Shown: positions 15,940 through 24,982 of the stretch, piece after piece
How the letters are laid out: the number at the start of each line of letters is the position of its first letter
Numbering within the stretch: the first letter of the stretch is position 1
DNA from: Betaproteobacteria bacterium
Lineage (GTDB): Bacteria > Acidobacteriota > Terriglobia > Acidiferrales > UBA7541
Direction of reading: 5' to 3'
DNA length: 46,736 nucleotides
NCBI GenBank assembly: GCA_903970165.1
Contig: CAJCHZ010000131.1
Coordinates: 1-46,736 of the forward strand
Notes under the pieces: model-generated
Databases searched by the model: none
Told to the model about the DNA's origin: nothing
What the model saw: the letters and a program-made list of their open reading frames with translations, nothing else
Translations under genes and position numbers: made by a program

Positions 15940-18018
15940 CTACTTCTTCTCTGGAGCTGGCGCCGGAGCGGGTTCTTCGTTCCAGATATACTTCGCGAAC
16001 CACTTTTCGTTTTCTTCCATGACGGCGCGCTGCTGTTTCGGCTTGGTGATGCCGTGCCCGAATCCTTTGTAAACCACCATTTTCACGGGCACGCCGTGAT
16101 CTTCGAGAGCTTGCCGCAATTCGTAGCCATTGGGGATCGGCACGCGACGGTCGTTTTCTCCGTGCTGAATCAGCGTCGGCGTCTTTGCTTTCGCGATGTA
16201 GGTGATCGGAGAAGTTTTCTTGTAAATTTCAGGATCATCCCACGGCGTCGCATGCAGATATTGTGGCGTGAACGGGGTGATGTCGGTGTTGACGTAGTAG
16301 GTCATCCAGTCGGAGATTCCCGCGCCGACGCTTACGGCTTTAAAACGGTCACTCGAGGCCGTGATAAACGCAGAAATATAGCCGCCTTCACTCCAACCCA
16401 TGGAGCCGACGCGGTCTTTATCCACGAACCCTTTGGCGATAAGCGAGTCCACCCCGGAAATTACGTCGGCGTAGTCGCCGACTCCCAAGTTGCGCACGTT
16501 GAGCGCGCGAAACTTCTCACCGTAACCCGCCGAGCCGCGATAGTTGGGTCTCAGAATCAGGGCGCCCTTGGCAATGAACCGCTCCACCGGATAGTACCTG
16601 TCGGCGTTGACAATCGGCTGATCCACTCCCGTTGGTCCTCCGTGAATCACAACGAGGAGTGGATATTTCTTTCTTGGGTCAAAGTCCGGCGGTTGATACA
16701 GAACGCCTTCGATTACGGCCCCATCCGTGGATTTCCAGGAAATCACCTCACGTTTGGCCAGTTTGAAATTTTTTAGCTGGCCGCCAAGTGTCGTGAGCTT
16801 TTTGGCCTGCCATGGAGCCACATTTGACGTGAATATTTCCGCATATTCGTTCTCAAGCGCCGCGCGGAACGCGACTCGTTTGTAATCCCCGGTAAAGGAA
16901 AAAGAAAATGCGGCAAGATGGTCCGGAGCGCTCAACTTTTCAACGCCCTTGGTCTCGGGATCCAGCCGGAACAAGTGCGCGTAGGCTTTTTGTTCCGCGG
17001 CAAAGTAAATTCCATCGGCGGCCCATCCGATCAGACCGGGATCCTCGTCAAACGCTTCGGTCAGGACGCGTGGGGTGCCGCCATCGGCGTCAACGACCGC
17101 GATCTTCATATTCGTGTAAAAGAAATATTTCGATCCCGCCGAAGTCTCGAAGGCAATCTGTTTGCCGTCCGGCGACCATTGCGGATTTCTGTCCGGTCCA
17201 GGCGTGCTTACGATTTTCTTCACTTTCGCGCCGCTTAACGTTACGACGTAAACGTCCGCCGTCTCGGAAGAGATCAGGTCGGGATCGCGCTGGCCGCTGA
17301 ACGCGATGCGCGTGCCATCGGGTGACCACGTGAATTCGCCGACCGTGAAGGATGCGCCTTCGGTCAGCCGCTTGGGCTCCGGGAGCGAGGCAGATTCACC
17401 CGAGGGAATCTCCAGCGTCCAGAGGTGCGCCATGCTGTAATCGGCGTGGACAACTTCGTACTCGCCGTACTTTTCCTTGCGGTCTTTCATTGCTTTCGTT
17501 TCGGGATCGTCCGCGGTGAAAGCCATCCGTTTGGAATCGGCCGACCAATCAAAAATGTTCACTCCCGTCTCGACCTTTGTAAGTTGCCGTGCTTCGCCGC
17601 CGTCCGCTGCCATTACGTAGATTTGTTTTTTGCCTTCCGGAGTTCCGGAAATCTGGCCGGGACGGTCTGAAAGAAAGGCAATCCATTTGCCGTCAGGCGA
17701 CCACTTGGGATTTGAGCTTGATTTTTTGGAGGCCGTCAGTTGATGGCCTTCTCCCGTTGCCGTGTCCACCATCCAGAGATCGCGCTCGAAGGAGTTGTCT
17801 TCCCAATTCGTGCGAGTCAATTCGTAAACGACGTGCTGGCCATCCGGTGAAATTTCCGGGCCGAAGGCGCCCTTCAGTTCGAGCGACTGATCGATTGTGG
17901 GCGCCGCCGCGATGGGAGGAGATGCGGGAGACGCGGTGGCCGGTTGCTGGGCCGCTGCCGGACCGGCCGTCGAGAAAATAATTGCGAGAACAAGCAACGG
18001 CCAGGAGATCGTTCGCAT
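15940..18018 (-). CDS. Secreted S9-family (prolyl oligopeptidase-like) peptidase
   Basis: A 692-residue serine peptidase, probably periplasmic or secreted, that trims short peptides. Residues 1-23 are a signal peptide (LLVLAIIFSTAGPAAAQ). Residues about 40-410 form a TolB-like beta-propeller: repeated SPDG motifs such as PEISPDG, PKWSPDGKWIAF, FTWSPDGTRIAF and PQWSPDGKQIAF. The C-terminal alpha/beta hydrolase has the oxyanion motif HGGPTG and a full triad: Ser543 in GWSEGG, Asp623 in GENDRRVP and His655 in GFGHG. This layout fits the acylaminoacyl-peptidase / dipeptidyl-peptidase branch. The tail is Pro/Ala/Glu rich. The ATG follows GGAAAGG. It ends 28 bp from the convergent permease gene. 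Confidence 0.94.
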   Translation of the reverse strand: MRTISWPLLVLAIIFSTAGPAAAQQPATASPASPPIAAAPTIDQSLELKGAFGPEISPDGQHVVYELTRTNWEDNSFERDLWMVDTATGEGHQLTASKKSSSNPKWSPDGKWIAFLSDRPGQISGTPEGKKQIYVMAADGGEARQLTKVETGVNIFDWSADSKRMAFTADDPETKAMKDRKEKYGEYEVVHADYSMAHLWTLEIPSGESASLPEPKRLTEGASFTVGEFTWSPDGTRIAFSGQRDPDLISSETADVYVVTLSGAKVKKIVSTPGPDRNPQWSPDGKQIAFETSAGSKYFFYTNMKIAVVDADGGTPRVLTEAFDEDPGLIGWAADGIYFAAEQKAYAHLFRLDPETKGVEKLSAPDHLAAFSFSFTGDYKRVAFRAALENEYAEIFTSNVAPWQAKKLTTLGGQLKNFKLAKREVISWKSTDGAVIEGVLYQPPDFDPRKKYPLLVVIHGGPTGVDQPIVNADRYYPVERFIAKGALILRPNYRGSAGYGEKFRALNVRNLGVGDYADVISGVDSLIAKGFVDKDRVGSMGWSEGGYISAFITASSDRFKAVSVGAGISDWMTYYVNTDITPFTPQYLHATPWDDPEIYKKTSPITYIAKAKTPTLIQHGENDRRVPIPNGYELRQALEDHGVPVKMVVYKGFGHGITKPKQQRAVMEENEKWFAKYIWNEEPAPAPAPEKK

Positions 18019-18053
18019 GTTTACCTTTCCTATTAAGGAGTGAGTTCGTGTTT

Positions 18054-18524
18054 TTAATTATCGCGCGCCAGCTCTTTGGCCAGAAAGATGATTTGCCCGA
18101 CGTGATGATAGGCATGACTGGCACAGCGAAGGAAAATCATGAAGCGGTCCCTGGCTTCCGGTTCGAGATTTCCGGAATAAGCCGCCATCCAATCGGCGGG
18201 AGTTTGCTTTTGTATAGTTGCCACGACCATTTCAATGGTTTGATCAAAGGCTTGCATAACCTTTGTTTTGTCCGGCTTTGTTGGGTCGGTGAATTCAAGG
18301 TCGCGCGTGCGAAGGTAACCTGTTTCCGCAACGCGCGCGCCGATGTAGTAGTTGAGGTTTCCGGTCATGTGAAGGATCAGGTGGCCGACGCTGTTTCCGT
18401 AAGAATACGGATTGTGCCAGAACTGTTCCTGGGTGAGCGGATCGGCCCACTTGTGAGCTTGCGCGGCGACAAATTCGTAGTAGTTCGACAGGTCCGTTGC
18501 AATTGTGGTGTGAAGATCGGGCAT
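18054..18524 (-). CDS. DinB-fold (four-helix, metal-binding) protein
   Basis: About 156 residues; a DinB/YfiT-like four-helix-bundle protein. His in SVGHLILHMTGNL and the C-terminal YHHVGQIIFL provide the usual three-His metal site of this superfamily. Members include thiol S-transferases and many of unknown role. The start at 18524 (MPDLHTT) is preferred because GGTGA sits 5 bases upstream; an upstream in-frame ATG at 18566 adds 14 basic residues with no ribosome site. It lies 35 bp upstream of the S9 peptidase gene on the same strand and might be co-transcribed with it, although the functions do not suggest a link. Confidence 0.85.
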   Translation of the reverse strand: MPDLHTTIATDLSNYYEFVAAQAHKWADPLTQEQFWHNPYSYGNSVGHLILHMTGNLNYYIGARVAETGYLRTRDLEFTDPTKPDKTKVMQAFDQTIEMVVATIQKQTPADWMAAYSGNLEPEARDRFMIFLRCASHAYHHVGQIIFLAKELARDN

Positions 18525-18617
18525 GTGGTTCACCGGTTCGCGCTTTCGGCGAGGAATGAGATGCAAAAATCAAAATGTGACAATCGAAATTAGAGACTCG
18601 AAATTCGGAACCGCGAA

Positions 18618-19967
18618 TTATTTCGCGGATGGGCCGCGCTCGTTTTTGTAGATGATGCCTTCTTTCATCACGAAAAACACGTGTTCGACCTGTCGGATAT
18701 TTTCCACTGGATCGCCCGGAACCGCTACTACATCGGCGAGCTTGCCCGTTTCGAGTGTGCCGATTTTGTCGGCCAGTCCCAGCAAATCTGCGTCGGCCGA
18801 GGTTCCAGATTTTAGCGCGTCGATGGGCTTCATCCCCAGATCGACCATCAAGTGAAACTCTTCCGTGTTGCGTCCATGCGGGTATACGCCGGCGTCCGTA
18901 CCCATGCCAATTTTGACGCCCTTGGCCAACGCTTTCTGAAACATCTGGTGGCCCGCGGCGATCGCTGCTTTCGCTTTGGCGAGAATGGGCGGGGGAATAT
19001 AGGTGCCTTTGTCGATTTGCTCCTGAATGCCATGCGGGGCCATCAGCGTAGGAACGAGGTAGGTGCCGCGCTGTTTCATCATGTCGAGAGCTTCGTCGTC
19101 GAGAAACGTTCCGTGTTCGATGGAGTCGATGCCGGCACGAATAGCACGCTTTGCGCCTTCAGCGCCGTGCGCGTGTGCGGCCGTTTTGCGGCGGAGGGCG
19201 TGGGCTTCATCCACGATGGCGTTCAGTTCTTCCTGCGTGAGTTGAGGCGTGTCCACATCGTCGGTAAGGGAAAGAACGCCGCCTGTGGCGCAGACCTTAA
19301 TCATGTCCGCGCCATATTTATGATCGAGGCGTACGGCGTAGCGTGCCTGGTCTGGGCCGTTGATGACGCCGTCGAGTGGGCCGGACTCGTGGCCGAAGAG
19401 GCCAGCTCGAAAACCGTCTTCCGAGTCGCAATGGCCTCCGGTGGCTCCGAGCGCGTGAACGGTAACGAGCATGCGCGGGCCGGGCACGATGTGATCGCGA
19501 ATGGCGTTCCGGAGGCCAACATCAAGGAAGTCTCCGGAGCCGACGTCACGCACGGTGGTGATGCCCGCCATCAGCGTGACTTTGGCGTTGGCGGTGGTGT
19601 CGATGGCCTGTTCGGCGATTGTTTTATGAAGCGTATCGAGCTCTCTCTGTTTGTAGTCCTCGCTATACATGCCGGTGAGGTGGGTGTGGGCGTCAATAAG
19701 GCCGGGGAGGAGCGTGGCGTCGCCGAGGTCGATGACTTCAGCATCCGCCGGGATGGATGCGGCGGAGCCTACGGCTGCGATTTTTCCGTCCGTGACGATG
19801 ACGAGGCCGGGCTTCACCAGGGCGTTGCTCTTACCGTCAAACATGCGGGCGGCTTTGAGGACGTAAGTTTTGGCGGCGGTCTTTTGCGTTTGTCCGAACC
19901 CCGATGGCAAGGCTGCGAGACTCAAGCAAAGAGGGAGGAGGCTTCGGAGGCAGCTTTTGATTCGCAT
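18618..19967 (-). CDS. Secreted metal-dependent amidohydrolase (imidazolonepropionase/prolidase-like)
   Basis: A 449-residue amidohydrolase-superfamily enzyme that hydrolyses an amide or cyclic-amide bond in the periplasm. Residues 1-25 are a signal peptide ending SGFGQ. The binuclear metal site is intact: HTH at 94-96 after LPGLIDA, a metal-bridging Lys candidate in MIKVCATGG, TAAHAHG, SIEHGTF and the final Asp in GMGTDAGV. The motif set matches secreted Xaa-Pro dipeptidase/imidazolonepropionase-like members common in Acidobacteriota; exact substrate is unknown. Start ATG is supported by GGGAG 6 bases upstream. The neighbouring S9 peptidase suggests a shared theme of peptide or amide scavenging, which is inference only. 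Confidence 0.93.
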   Translation of the reverse strand: MRIKSCLRSLLPLCLSLAALPSGFGQTQKTAAKTYVLKAARMFDGKSNALVKPGLVIVTDGKIAAVGSAASIPADAEVIDLGDATLLPGLIDAHTHLTGMYSEDYKQRELDTLHKTIAEQAIDTTANAKVTLMAGITTVRDVGSGDFLDVGLRNAIRDHIVPGPRMLVTVHALGATGGHCDSEDGFRAGLFGHESGPLDGVINGPDQARYAVRLDHKYGADMIKVCATGGVLSLTDDVDTPQLTQEELNAIVDEAHALRRKTAAHAHGAEGAKRAIRAGIDSIEHGTFLDDEALDMMKQRGTYLVPTLMAPHGIQEQIDKGTYIPPPILAKAKAAIAAGHQMFQKALAKGVKIGMGTDAGVYPHGRNTEEFHLMVDLGMKPIDALKSGTSADADLLGLADKIGTLETGKLADVVAVPGDPVENIRQVEHVFFVMKEGIIYKNERGPSAK

Positions 19968-20060
19968 TTGTTACTCCCGTTGTTTAAGCGCGAAAACTCG
20001 GAACGCAGACAATAGCCCGGGGCCGGAAAAAGTCAAGATGTTCCTCGATTGACTCCGAGA

Positions 20061-20086
20061 GTTGTCCTTAGGACATCGCTGACAAC
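20061..20086. promoter_or_regulatory. Candidate operator upstream of the photolyase gene
   Basis: TGTCCT-T-AGGACA (20063-20075) is a perfect 13-bp palindrome. A wider pair, GTTGTC (20061-20066) and GACAAC (20081-20086), surrounds it. It lies about 70 bp before the photolyase start, a position suited to a repressor or activator. No regulator gene is adjacent. Confidence 0.35.
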
Positions 20087-20145
20087 GTCTTGTATCCTTG
20101 GATTTCCATTTTTCGTGTGGCCGCCCAACTTTCATCGAGGATCAC

Positions 20146-21636
20146 ATGCTTGGAGTACCGCTAGTCCGGATTCGCGATGCTAATGGCGGGCCCGTTCGTG
20201 GCGGCGGGAAATATGTTCTTTACTGGATGACGGCGAGCCGTCGGCTCGTATTCAATTTTGCTTTGGACCGCGCGGCGGAACACGCGCGGGAGTTGGGCAA
20301 GCCGCTTTTGATTTTCGAGGCGCTGCGGTGCGGCTACCGGTGGGCGAGTGACCGCTTGCATCGTTTCGTGCTCGATGGAATGGCGCATAACGCCGAGACA
20401 TGTGTTTCGCGCGGCGTCAATTATTACCCGTATGTCGAGCCATCCGCCGGAGCGGGAAGCGGTTTGCTTGAGGCGCTTGCCTCGGATGCTTGCCTTGTGG
20501 TTACTGACGACTATCCCTGTTTTTTTCTTCCGCGCATGATGGTTGCGGCAGCAAAGAAGGTTACCGTCAGGCTGGAAGCCGTCGATTCCAACGGACTGCT
20601 GCCGCTTCGTGGTACGGAACAGGTTTTTCCGACGGCTTATGCGTTCCGGCGCTTTCTGCAAAAGACATTGCCCGCGCATCTGACAGAATTCCCTCGCTCC
20701 GATTCGCTGGATAAAGCGGCACTGCCGAGCGCTTCGTTGCCAAACGCTATTACTGTGCGCTGGCCTGCCGCGTCAGCCACACTTCTCGCTGGAAAATCTG
20801 CCGAACTCGCCGAGCTTCCGATCGATCACCGCATTCCGCCTGTGAAAATCCGGGGCGGGCACGCGCGCGCAGCCGAGAGAATGAAAGATTTCTTCGATAC
20901 GCAGTTGGGTTGCTACGCGGAACGCCGCAGCGAGCCGGATGCGGACTTTGCGAGCGGGCTTTCTCCTTATCTTCACTTCGGGCATATCTCTGTTCACGAA
21001 ATTGTTGGGGAGCTCGCGCGGCGCGAAAAGTGGAAACCGGAGAAGATTGCCCTGCGGGGCAACGGGAGCCGCGAGGGCTGGTGGAACATGAGTGCGAACG
21101 CGGAATCATTCCTCGATGAACTCGTCACTTGGCGCGAAGTGGGATTTAACTTTGCCGCGCATCGCGACGATTACGGCTTGTATGAATCGCTTCCGGAGTG
21201 GGCTCAGAAAACTTTGCAGAAACATGCGCGGGATGAGCGAACCTACGTCTACACGCTCCAACAGTTCGAAACGGCTGCGACGCACGACGCTCTTTGGAAT
21301 GCGGCGCAAACGCAGCTCGTCAGGGAAGGCCGTTTGCAAAACTATTTGCGCATGCTGTGGGGGAAGAAAGTCCTGGAGTGGTCCTCCACGCCCCAGCAAG
21401 CTCTGGAAATTCTCGTGCACCTCAACGACAAATACGCGCTCGACGGCCGCGACCCCAATTCCTACAGCGGGATTTTTTGGTGCCTGGGGCGCTACGACCG
21501 TCCGTGGGGTCCGGAAAGGCCGATTTTCGGGACGGTGCGCTACATGAGTTCGGAAAACACCGCGCGCAAATTTTCCGTGAAGGAGTACCTGCGAAAATAC
21601 GCGACGAGCGCTGAGCAGTCCACCTTATTTTCCTAG
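20146..21636 (+). CDS. Deoxyribodipyrimidine photolyase, class II-like
   Basis: A 496-residue FAD enzyme that uses blue/near-UV light to split cyclobutane pyrimidine dimers in DNA. The N-terminal Rossmann-like antenna domain starts LVRIRDANGGP and contains YVLYWMTASRR. The C-terminal catalytic domain has SPYLHFGHIS, LDELVTWREVGFNF, LWNAAQTQLVREG and the class II-type block DPNSYSGIFWCLGRYDRP followed by RPIFGTVRYMS. These match class II rather than class I photolyases. The ATG at 20146 is preferred over a TTG at 20098 because GAGG lies 5 bases upstream. The gene is monocistronic, with a palindrome upstream that may control it. Confidence 0.93.
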   Translation: MLGVPLVRIRDANGGPVRGGGKYVLYWMTASRRLVFNFALDRAAEHARELGKPLLIFEALRCGYRWASDRLHRFVLDGMAHNAETCVSRGVNYYPYVEPSAGAGSGLLEALASDACLVVTDDYPCFFLPRMMVAAAKKVTVRLEAVDSNGLLPLRGTEQVFPTAYAFRRFLQKTLPAHLTEFPRSDSLDKAALPSASLPNAITVRWPAASATLLAGKSAELAELPIDHRIPPVKIRGGHARAAERMKDFFDTQLGCYAERRSEPDADFASGLSPYLHFGHISVHEIVGELARREKWKPEKIALRGNGSREGWWNMSANAESFLDELVTWREVGFNFAAHRDDYGLYESLPEWAQKTLQKHARDERTYVYTLQQFETAATHDALWNAAQTQLVREGRLQNYLRMLWGKKVLEWSSTPQQALEILVHLNDKYALDGRDPNSYSGIFWCLGRYDRPWGPERPIFGTVRYMSSENTARKFSVKEYLRKYATSAEQSTLFS

Positions 21637-21782
21637 CCGTGGCACGGTTTCCTGTTCACCTATCTCCATTGGAAGTTTCCCGCTCCAACAGAGGTTTTCT
21701 ACAGGTTTTGCACGTTCCGAGCGGGGGAGTCCTTCCGTACCATTGACGATGTTACGCACCAATTCACAGACTGGGTACAGCC

Positions 21783-22181
21783 ATGGCCCGTTATTCCGCA
21801 TTTCTTGGGCGCCGGGTAGAGGTACAATACCGCGCCGGCGACATCCTCTTGCCTGCCTCGGGCACGTTTGTGGCGGATTCCGGGCGTTCGATCTTTCTGG
21901 AGCAGCAGTTCGAACAGAAGGGGCAGCATAAGCATTTCCGCTGGGAAATCCCATACCAGTATATTGTTCGCTTGGAAGAGAAACCGGAGTCTACACCGAC
22001 GGCCGAAGCGGGGGCCAATTCAGCGGCTCGGGCAGCCGTTCCGAGGACCGCGGCCGCGCTTTCCGAAGAGGATCCTAAAGCGCGCAAGTTTGGCGGCGTT
22101 CGCGGCGAGGCTTCGAACGAGGGCTCTTGTGGCGGGGCTTCCACAATGCTGCCGCTTCGAAACCGCCCAAAGACGGCCTGA
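21783..22181 (+). CDS. Small conserved-type protein of unknown function
   Basis: A 132-residue protein. Residues 1-70 look like a real small folded unit: FLGRRVEVQYRAGDILLPAS, then VADSGRSIFLEQQF and FRWEIPYQYIVRLEE, alternating short beta strands with charged loops. I recall similar short proteins in Acidobacteriota but no function. Residues about 71-132 are Ala/Arg/Gly/Ser rich and low complexity, so the C-terminus may be disordered or reflect a frameshifted tail. There is no signal peptide or membrane span. The ATG lacks a strong ribosome site. It lies between the photolyase and a dehydrogenase gene, each more than 130 bp away. Confidence 0.65.
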   Translation: MARYSAFLGRRVEVQYRAGDILLPASGTFVADSGRSIFLEQQFEQKGQHKHFRWEIPYQYIVRLEEKPESTPTAEAGANSAARAAVPRTAAALSEEDPKARKFGGVRGEASNEGSCGGASTMLPLRNRPKTA

Positions 22182-22315
22182 AAACCTAAGACTGAGATGT
22201 GATTGGCGCTTGCCGGGTTCCCGCCCGCGGATTCGGTTACAATCTACCCGCCTGATAACTCTAAATCACAGCCGCGGCGGCTCTTTGGATCGCTCCGCCT
22301 ACTTGGAGGCGCGTT

Positions 22316-23215
22316 ATGACCAGTAAAGAAATAGGTCCGGGATCGAAGGTTGGGCTTATCGGCCTGGGCCTGATGGGCAAGCCTATGGGGCACAACCTAT
22401 GGAAGGCCGGGTATTCGCTTACGGTTTGGAACCGGACTTCGTCGCGTGCCGAATCGCTGGTGGCCGCCGGAGCAAAACTGGCTGGCTCGCCTCAGGAAGT
22501 GGCTGCGGCTTCCGAGTTGCTGATCACCATCGTTAGCGACCCTCCCGCCCTCGAAGAGGTGTTATGGGGTGCGGCAGGAAAGGGCGGTGGCGCACTCGCG
22601 GCGCTTCCCGCTGGGAGCATTTACATTGATTCGAGCACGGTTTCGCCTGCTCTGGCGCGCAAGATCGCTATTGCTTGCGGAGAACGAAATGTAGCGTTTC
22701 TGGACGCTCCCGTGACCGGAGGCACTTGGGGGGCTGAGAAGGGCGAGCTTGTGTTCATGGTGGGCGGAGAGGCCGGAGCCGTTCAAGCCGCGGAACCTGT
22801 TTTCAGTGTGTTGGGCAAGAAGTGGTTTCATCTCGGCCCTCCTGGAGCGGGCCAGACAATTAAGCTGGCTATGAACCTGATCCTAGCCCTGCAGGTGGAC
22901 GCTCTGGCGGAGGCGTTGGCTTTGGTAATGGGCGCGGGGTTGCAAGGGGAAAAGCTCGTGGAAGTGATGCAATCCAGCATGGCTCGAGCGCCTGTACTGG
23001 ATGTAAAAGCTCCGCTCCTGCTGAAGGGAGAATACCCGCCCAGCTTCCCACTGCGTTTGATGCACAAGGACGTCGGCCTCGCACTGGAACTCGCGAAGGA
23101 GGCAGGCGTGACCTTGCCCGCTGCGGCAGCCGCTTATGGGACTTATTCTGCGGTTAAGGCGGCAGCCAAGGAAGATCTGGACTATGCGGCGGTTATGAAG
23201 TTCTGGAAGCGATAA
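22316..23215 (+). CDS. NAD(P)-dependent beta-hydroxyacid dehydrogenase
   Basis: A 299-residue cytoplasmic oxidoreductase of the 3-hydroxyisobutyrate dehydrogenase / tartronate semialdehyde reductase / GLYR family. The Rossmann motif GLIGLGLMGKPMGHNL is at about 13-28, followed by VWNRTSSRAE, where Arg40 and neighbours suggest NADP preference. The substrate motif is DAPVTGGTWGAEKGELVFMV, and the catalytic Lys183 lies in GAGQTIKLAMNL. Length is standard. The ATG is preceded by GGAGG at a 6-base spacing. The precise substrate (succinic semialdehyde, glyoxylate or hydroxyisobutyrate) cannot be read from sequence, and neighbours give no pathway hint. Confidence 0.93.
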   Translation: MTSKEIGPGSKVGLIGLGLMGKPMGHNLWKAGYSLTVWNRTSSRAESLVAAGAKLAGSPQEVAAASELLITIVSDPPALEEVLWGAAGKGGGALAALPAGSIYIDSSTVSPALARKIAIACGERNVAFLDAPVTGGTWGAEKGELVFMVGGEAGAVQAAEPVFSVLGKKWFHLGPPGAGQTIKLAMNLILALQVDALAEALALVMGAGLQGEKLVEVMQSSMARAPVLDVKAPLLLKGEYPPSFPLRLMHKDVGLALELAKEAGVTLPAAAAAYGTYSAVKAAAKEDLDYAAVMKFWKR

Positions 23216-23352
23216 GCGGATTGGAATCGTTGAAGCAGTGCAGCCCCGGGGGTTCGTAAACAACTCCTTCTTCTTGTTAAAGCTACTACGATCAATGGTT
23301 TGGCATTCACCGTCGCGTCAACGGTTAGGTCGTCAAAGAGACGTGTCGTTTT

Positions 23353-23760
23353 CTAGCTGGCGCGCGCGGCGGCACGACGGTCGAGGTCAACGGAAAGGTT
23401 TTGGTCCAAGACGACGGCCACGTAGCGTGAGCAGATGCTCATTTCCTGAGCCGCCCAAACCGAGATCGTGGGCTGGACGGACCGAATGACCCTTTCCAAT
23501 CTTGCCAAGACGCAATGGTAGAAGGCCAGTTCGCGCAGCCAGGGTGTGCGCTGCTTGATGAGCGGGGAAAGTTCGTCGCAGAGACCCAAGAGCTTCTCGA
23601 ATTCGTTGGGGCCGATGGAATCTGTTTCGATTCCGGTTGCTGCCCGCAGTGAGTCGGAAAGGGGCTGATTGGCAGTGGTGAGCCAAATCATTCTCCACTG
23701 GCTGATGGAGAAGCTCAGCAGAGCCAGCACGGACATCACCAGAATGAAGGCTGCGGTCAT
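23353..23760 (-). CDS. Hypothetical protein with one N-terminal membrane anchor
   Basis: A 135-residue protein that I do not recognise. Residues 3-20 (AAFILVMSVLALLSFSIS) form a single hydrophobic anchor. The remaining about 110 residues are soluble and mainly helical, with acidic and Leu-rich stretches (NEFEKLLGLCDELSPLIK) and two Cys residues further on, ending in an Arg/Ala-rich tail. The start ATG is supported by GGAAGG just upstream, which favours a real gene. It is divergent from the GGDEF gene, with a 274-bp gap between them. Confidence 0.65.
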   Translation of the reverse strand: MTAAFILVMSVLALLSFSISQWRMIWLTTANQPLSDSLRAATGIETDSIGPNEFEKLLGLCDELSPLIKQRTPWLRELAFYHCVLARLERVIRSVQPTISVWAAQEMSICSRYVAVVLDQNLSVDLDRRAAARAS

Positions 23761-24034
23761 AGTCCTTCCGTACGAGAGTATTCTCGCGCGTACGTTTCGT
23801 TTGGCCCAATAGGACGCCCGTACCAGAGTACAGGTGCAGACCTGAAGGACAGTCGCAGGCGACTTCGCAGGACAGGTCCAGGAGAGATTGTCGGGAGGCG
23901 CGTGATTCCCATTCTAGAACGTGCGTTAACCCGTAAGTAACGCCGCTGGGGCCTCTTCCCGAAATGATGTTGACCGCCGGTTTCCAGCGTCTTACGGTGG
24001 AATATCGGGCCATTCGCACAAGACAACCTTATTT

Positions 24035-24862
24035 ATGAAAGATCCCCACAACGATCCAAAACTGCTCTCCGCGGCTCCTCCGCCGGAAGAGATCGAGGAG
24101 AACTTGCGCAGGATTGAGAAGAAGGACTGGTGGGTGTGGGCCAACTCCATCTTCGTGACGCTGCTGCTGACCGGGGCGGTTACTTCCTTTGCGTTGCCGT
24201 CGCTGGCCCAGGGAGCCACGACATTTTTCAGGATCCGGTTTACAGAGGCGGTTTTTGGATTGGTTTCGCTGGTGGTGCTCTTCAACATTTATACGATCTA
24301 CCAGCAGGTGCTGATCAAGCGGCTGCGCAGGCAGCTTGCTGAGAAACAGCATCACGCAATGCTGCTGCGCGATCTGGCGATGGTGGATGCGCTAACGGGG
24401 CTCTACAACCGGCGGTTTGCCGAGCAGCGGCTTACGGCGGAGGTGGCACGATCGGCGCGCAAGGGCCACCCGCTGACGGTGGTGTTGATGGACCTCGACG
24501 AATTCAAATATATCAATGACACGTATGGGCATCCGGCGGGAGATGTGGTGCTGCAAGAGTTTGCGGCAGCACTCAACCGCGTGATTCGTAGCGGTGATCT
24601 TGCCGTGCGGATGGGTGGAGATGAGTTTTTGCTGATTCTGCCAGAGTGCAACCTGACGCAATTGCAGCTAGTTTTCAGCCGGCTTGGCCCTATCGAAACG
24701 GAATGGAATGGGCGGAAAATTCCGATCAAGTATTCCGCAGGTTGGAAGCAGTACGACGCCGGGGATCAACCAGAGGCAATGATTGCGGGAGCGGATCAGG
24801 CGCTCTATGTAAATAAGCGAGCGGCGAAGAACCAGCCGCTGCCGGCAGCGTTGCCGGTTTGA
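24035..24862 (+). CDS. Membrane-anchored diguanylate cyclase (GGDEF)
   Basis: A 275-residue enzyme predicted to make cyclic di-GMP from two GTP. Two membrane spans lie at about residues 34-56 and 72-96, with a short periplasmic loop between, then a basic linker helix and a GGDEF domain from about 115. The active-site motif is a canonical GGDEF at 194-198. The product-inhibition I-site RxxD is intact as RSGD at 185-188, five residues before it. DALTGLYNRRF and LMDLDEFKYINDTYGH are the other family blocks; the C-terminal third is shorter and more divergent than usual. The periplasmic loop is too small for a known sensor. There is no strong ribosome site at the ATG. Confidence 0.92.
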   Translation: MKDPHNDPKLLSAAPPPEEIEENLRRIEKKDWWVWANSIFVTLLLTGAVTSFALPSLAQGATTFFRIRFTEAVFGLVSLVVLFNIYTIYQQVLIKRLRRQLAEKQHHAMLLRDLAMVDALTGLYNRRFAEQRLTAEVARSARKGHPLTVVLMDLDEFKYINDTYGHPAGDVVLQEFAAALNRVIRSGDLAVRMGGDEFLLILPECNLTQLQLVFSRLGPIETEWNGRKIPIKYSAGWKQYDAGDQPEAMIAGADQALYVNKRAAKNQPLPAALPV

Positions 24863-24982
24863 AGGTTAATCATCTCTAAACTTCGATGCGATTTCCAACG
24901 CCGAAGCTTCGCGGGCAGCGGTGCCAGCCATCCGGGCTTTCCGATGTTGTAGAATGCCCTTGCATCGGAGGATTCGCCCATC

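Noticed and set aside
23387..24019. A 210-codon minus-strand frame across the hypothetical gene and its upstream region.
   Set aside because: It overlaps the better-supported 135-residue gene, which has a ribosome site and membrane anchor, and shows no domain.
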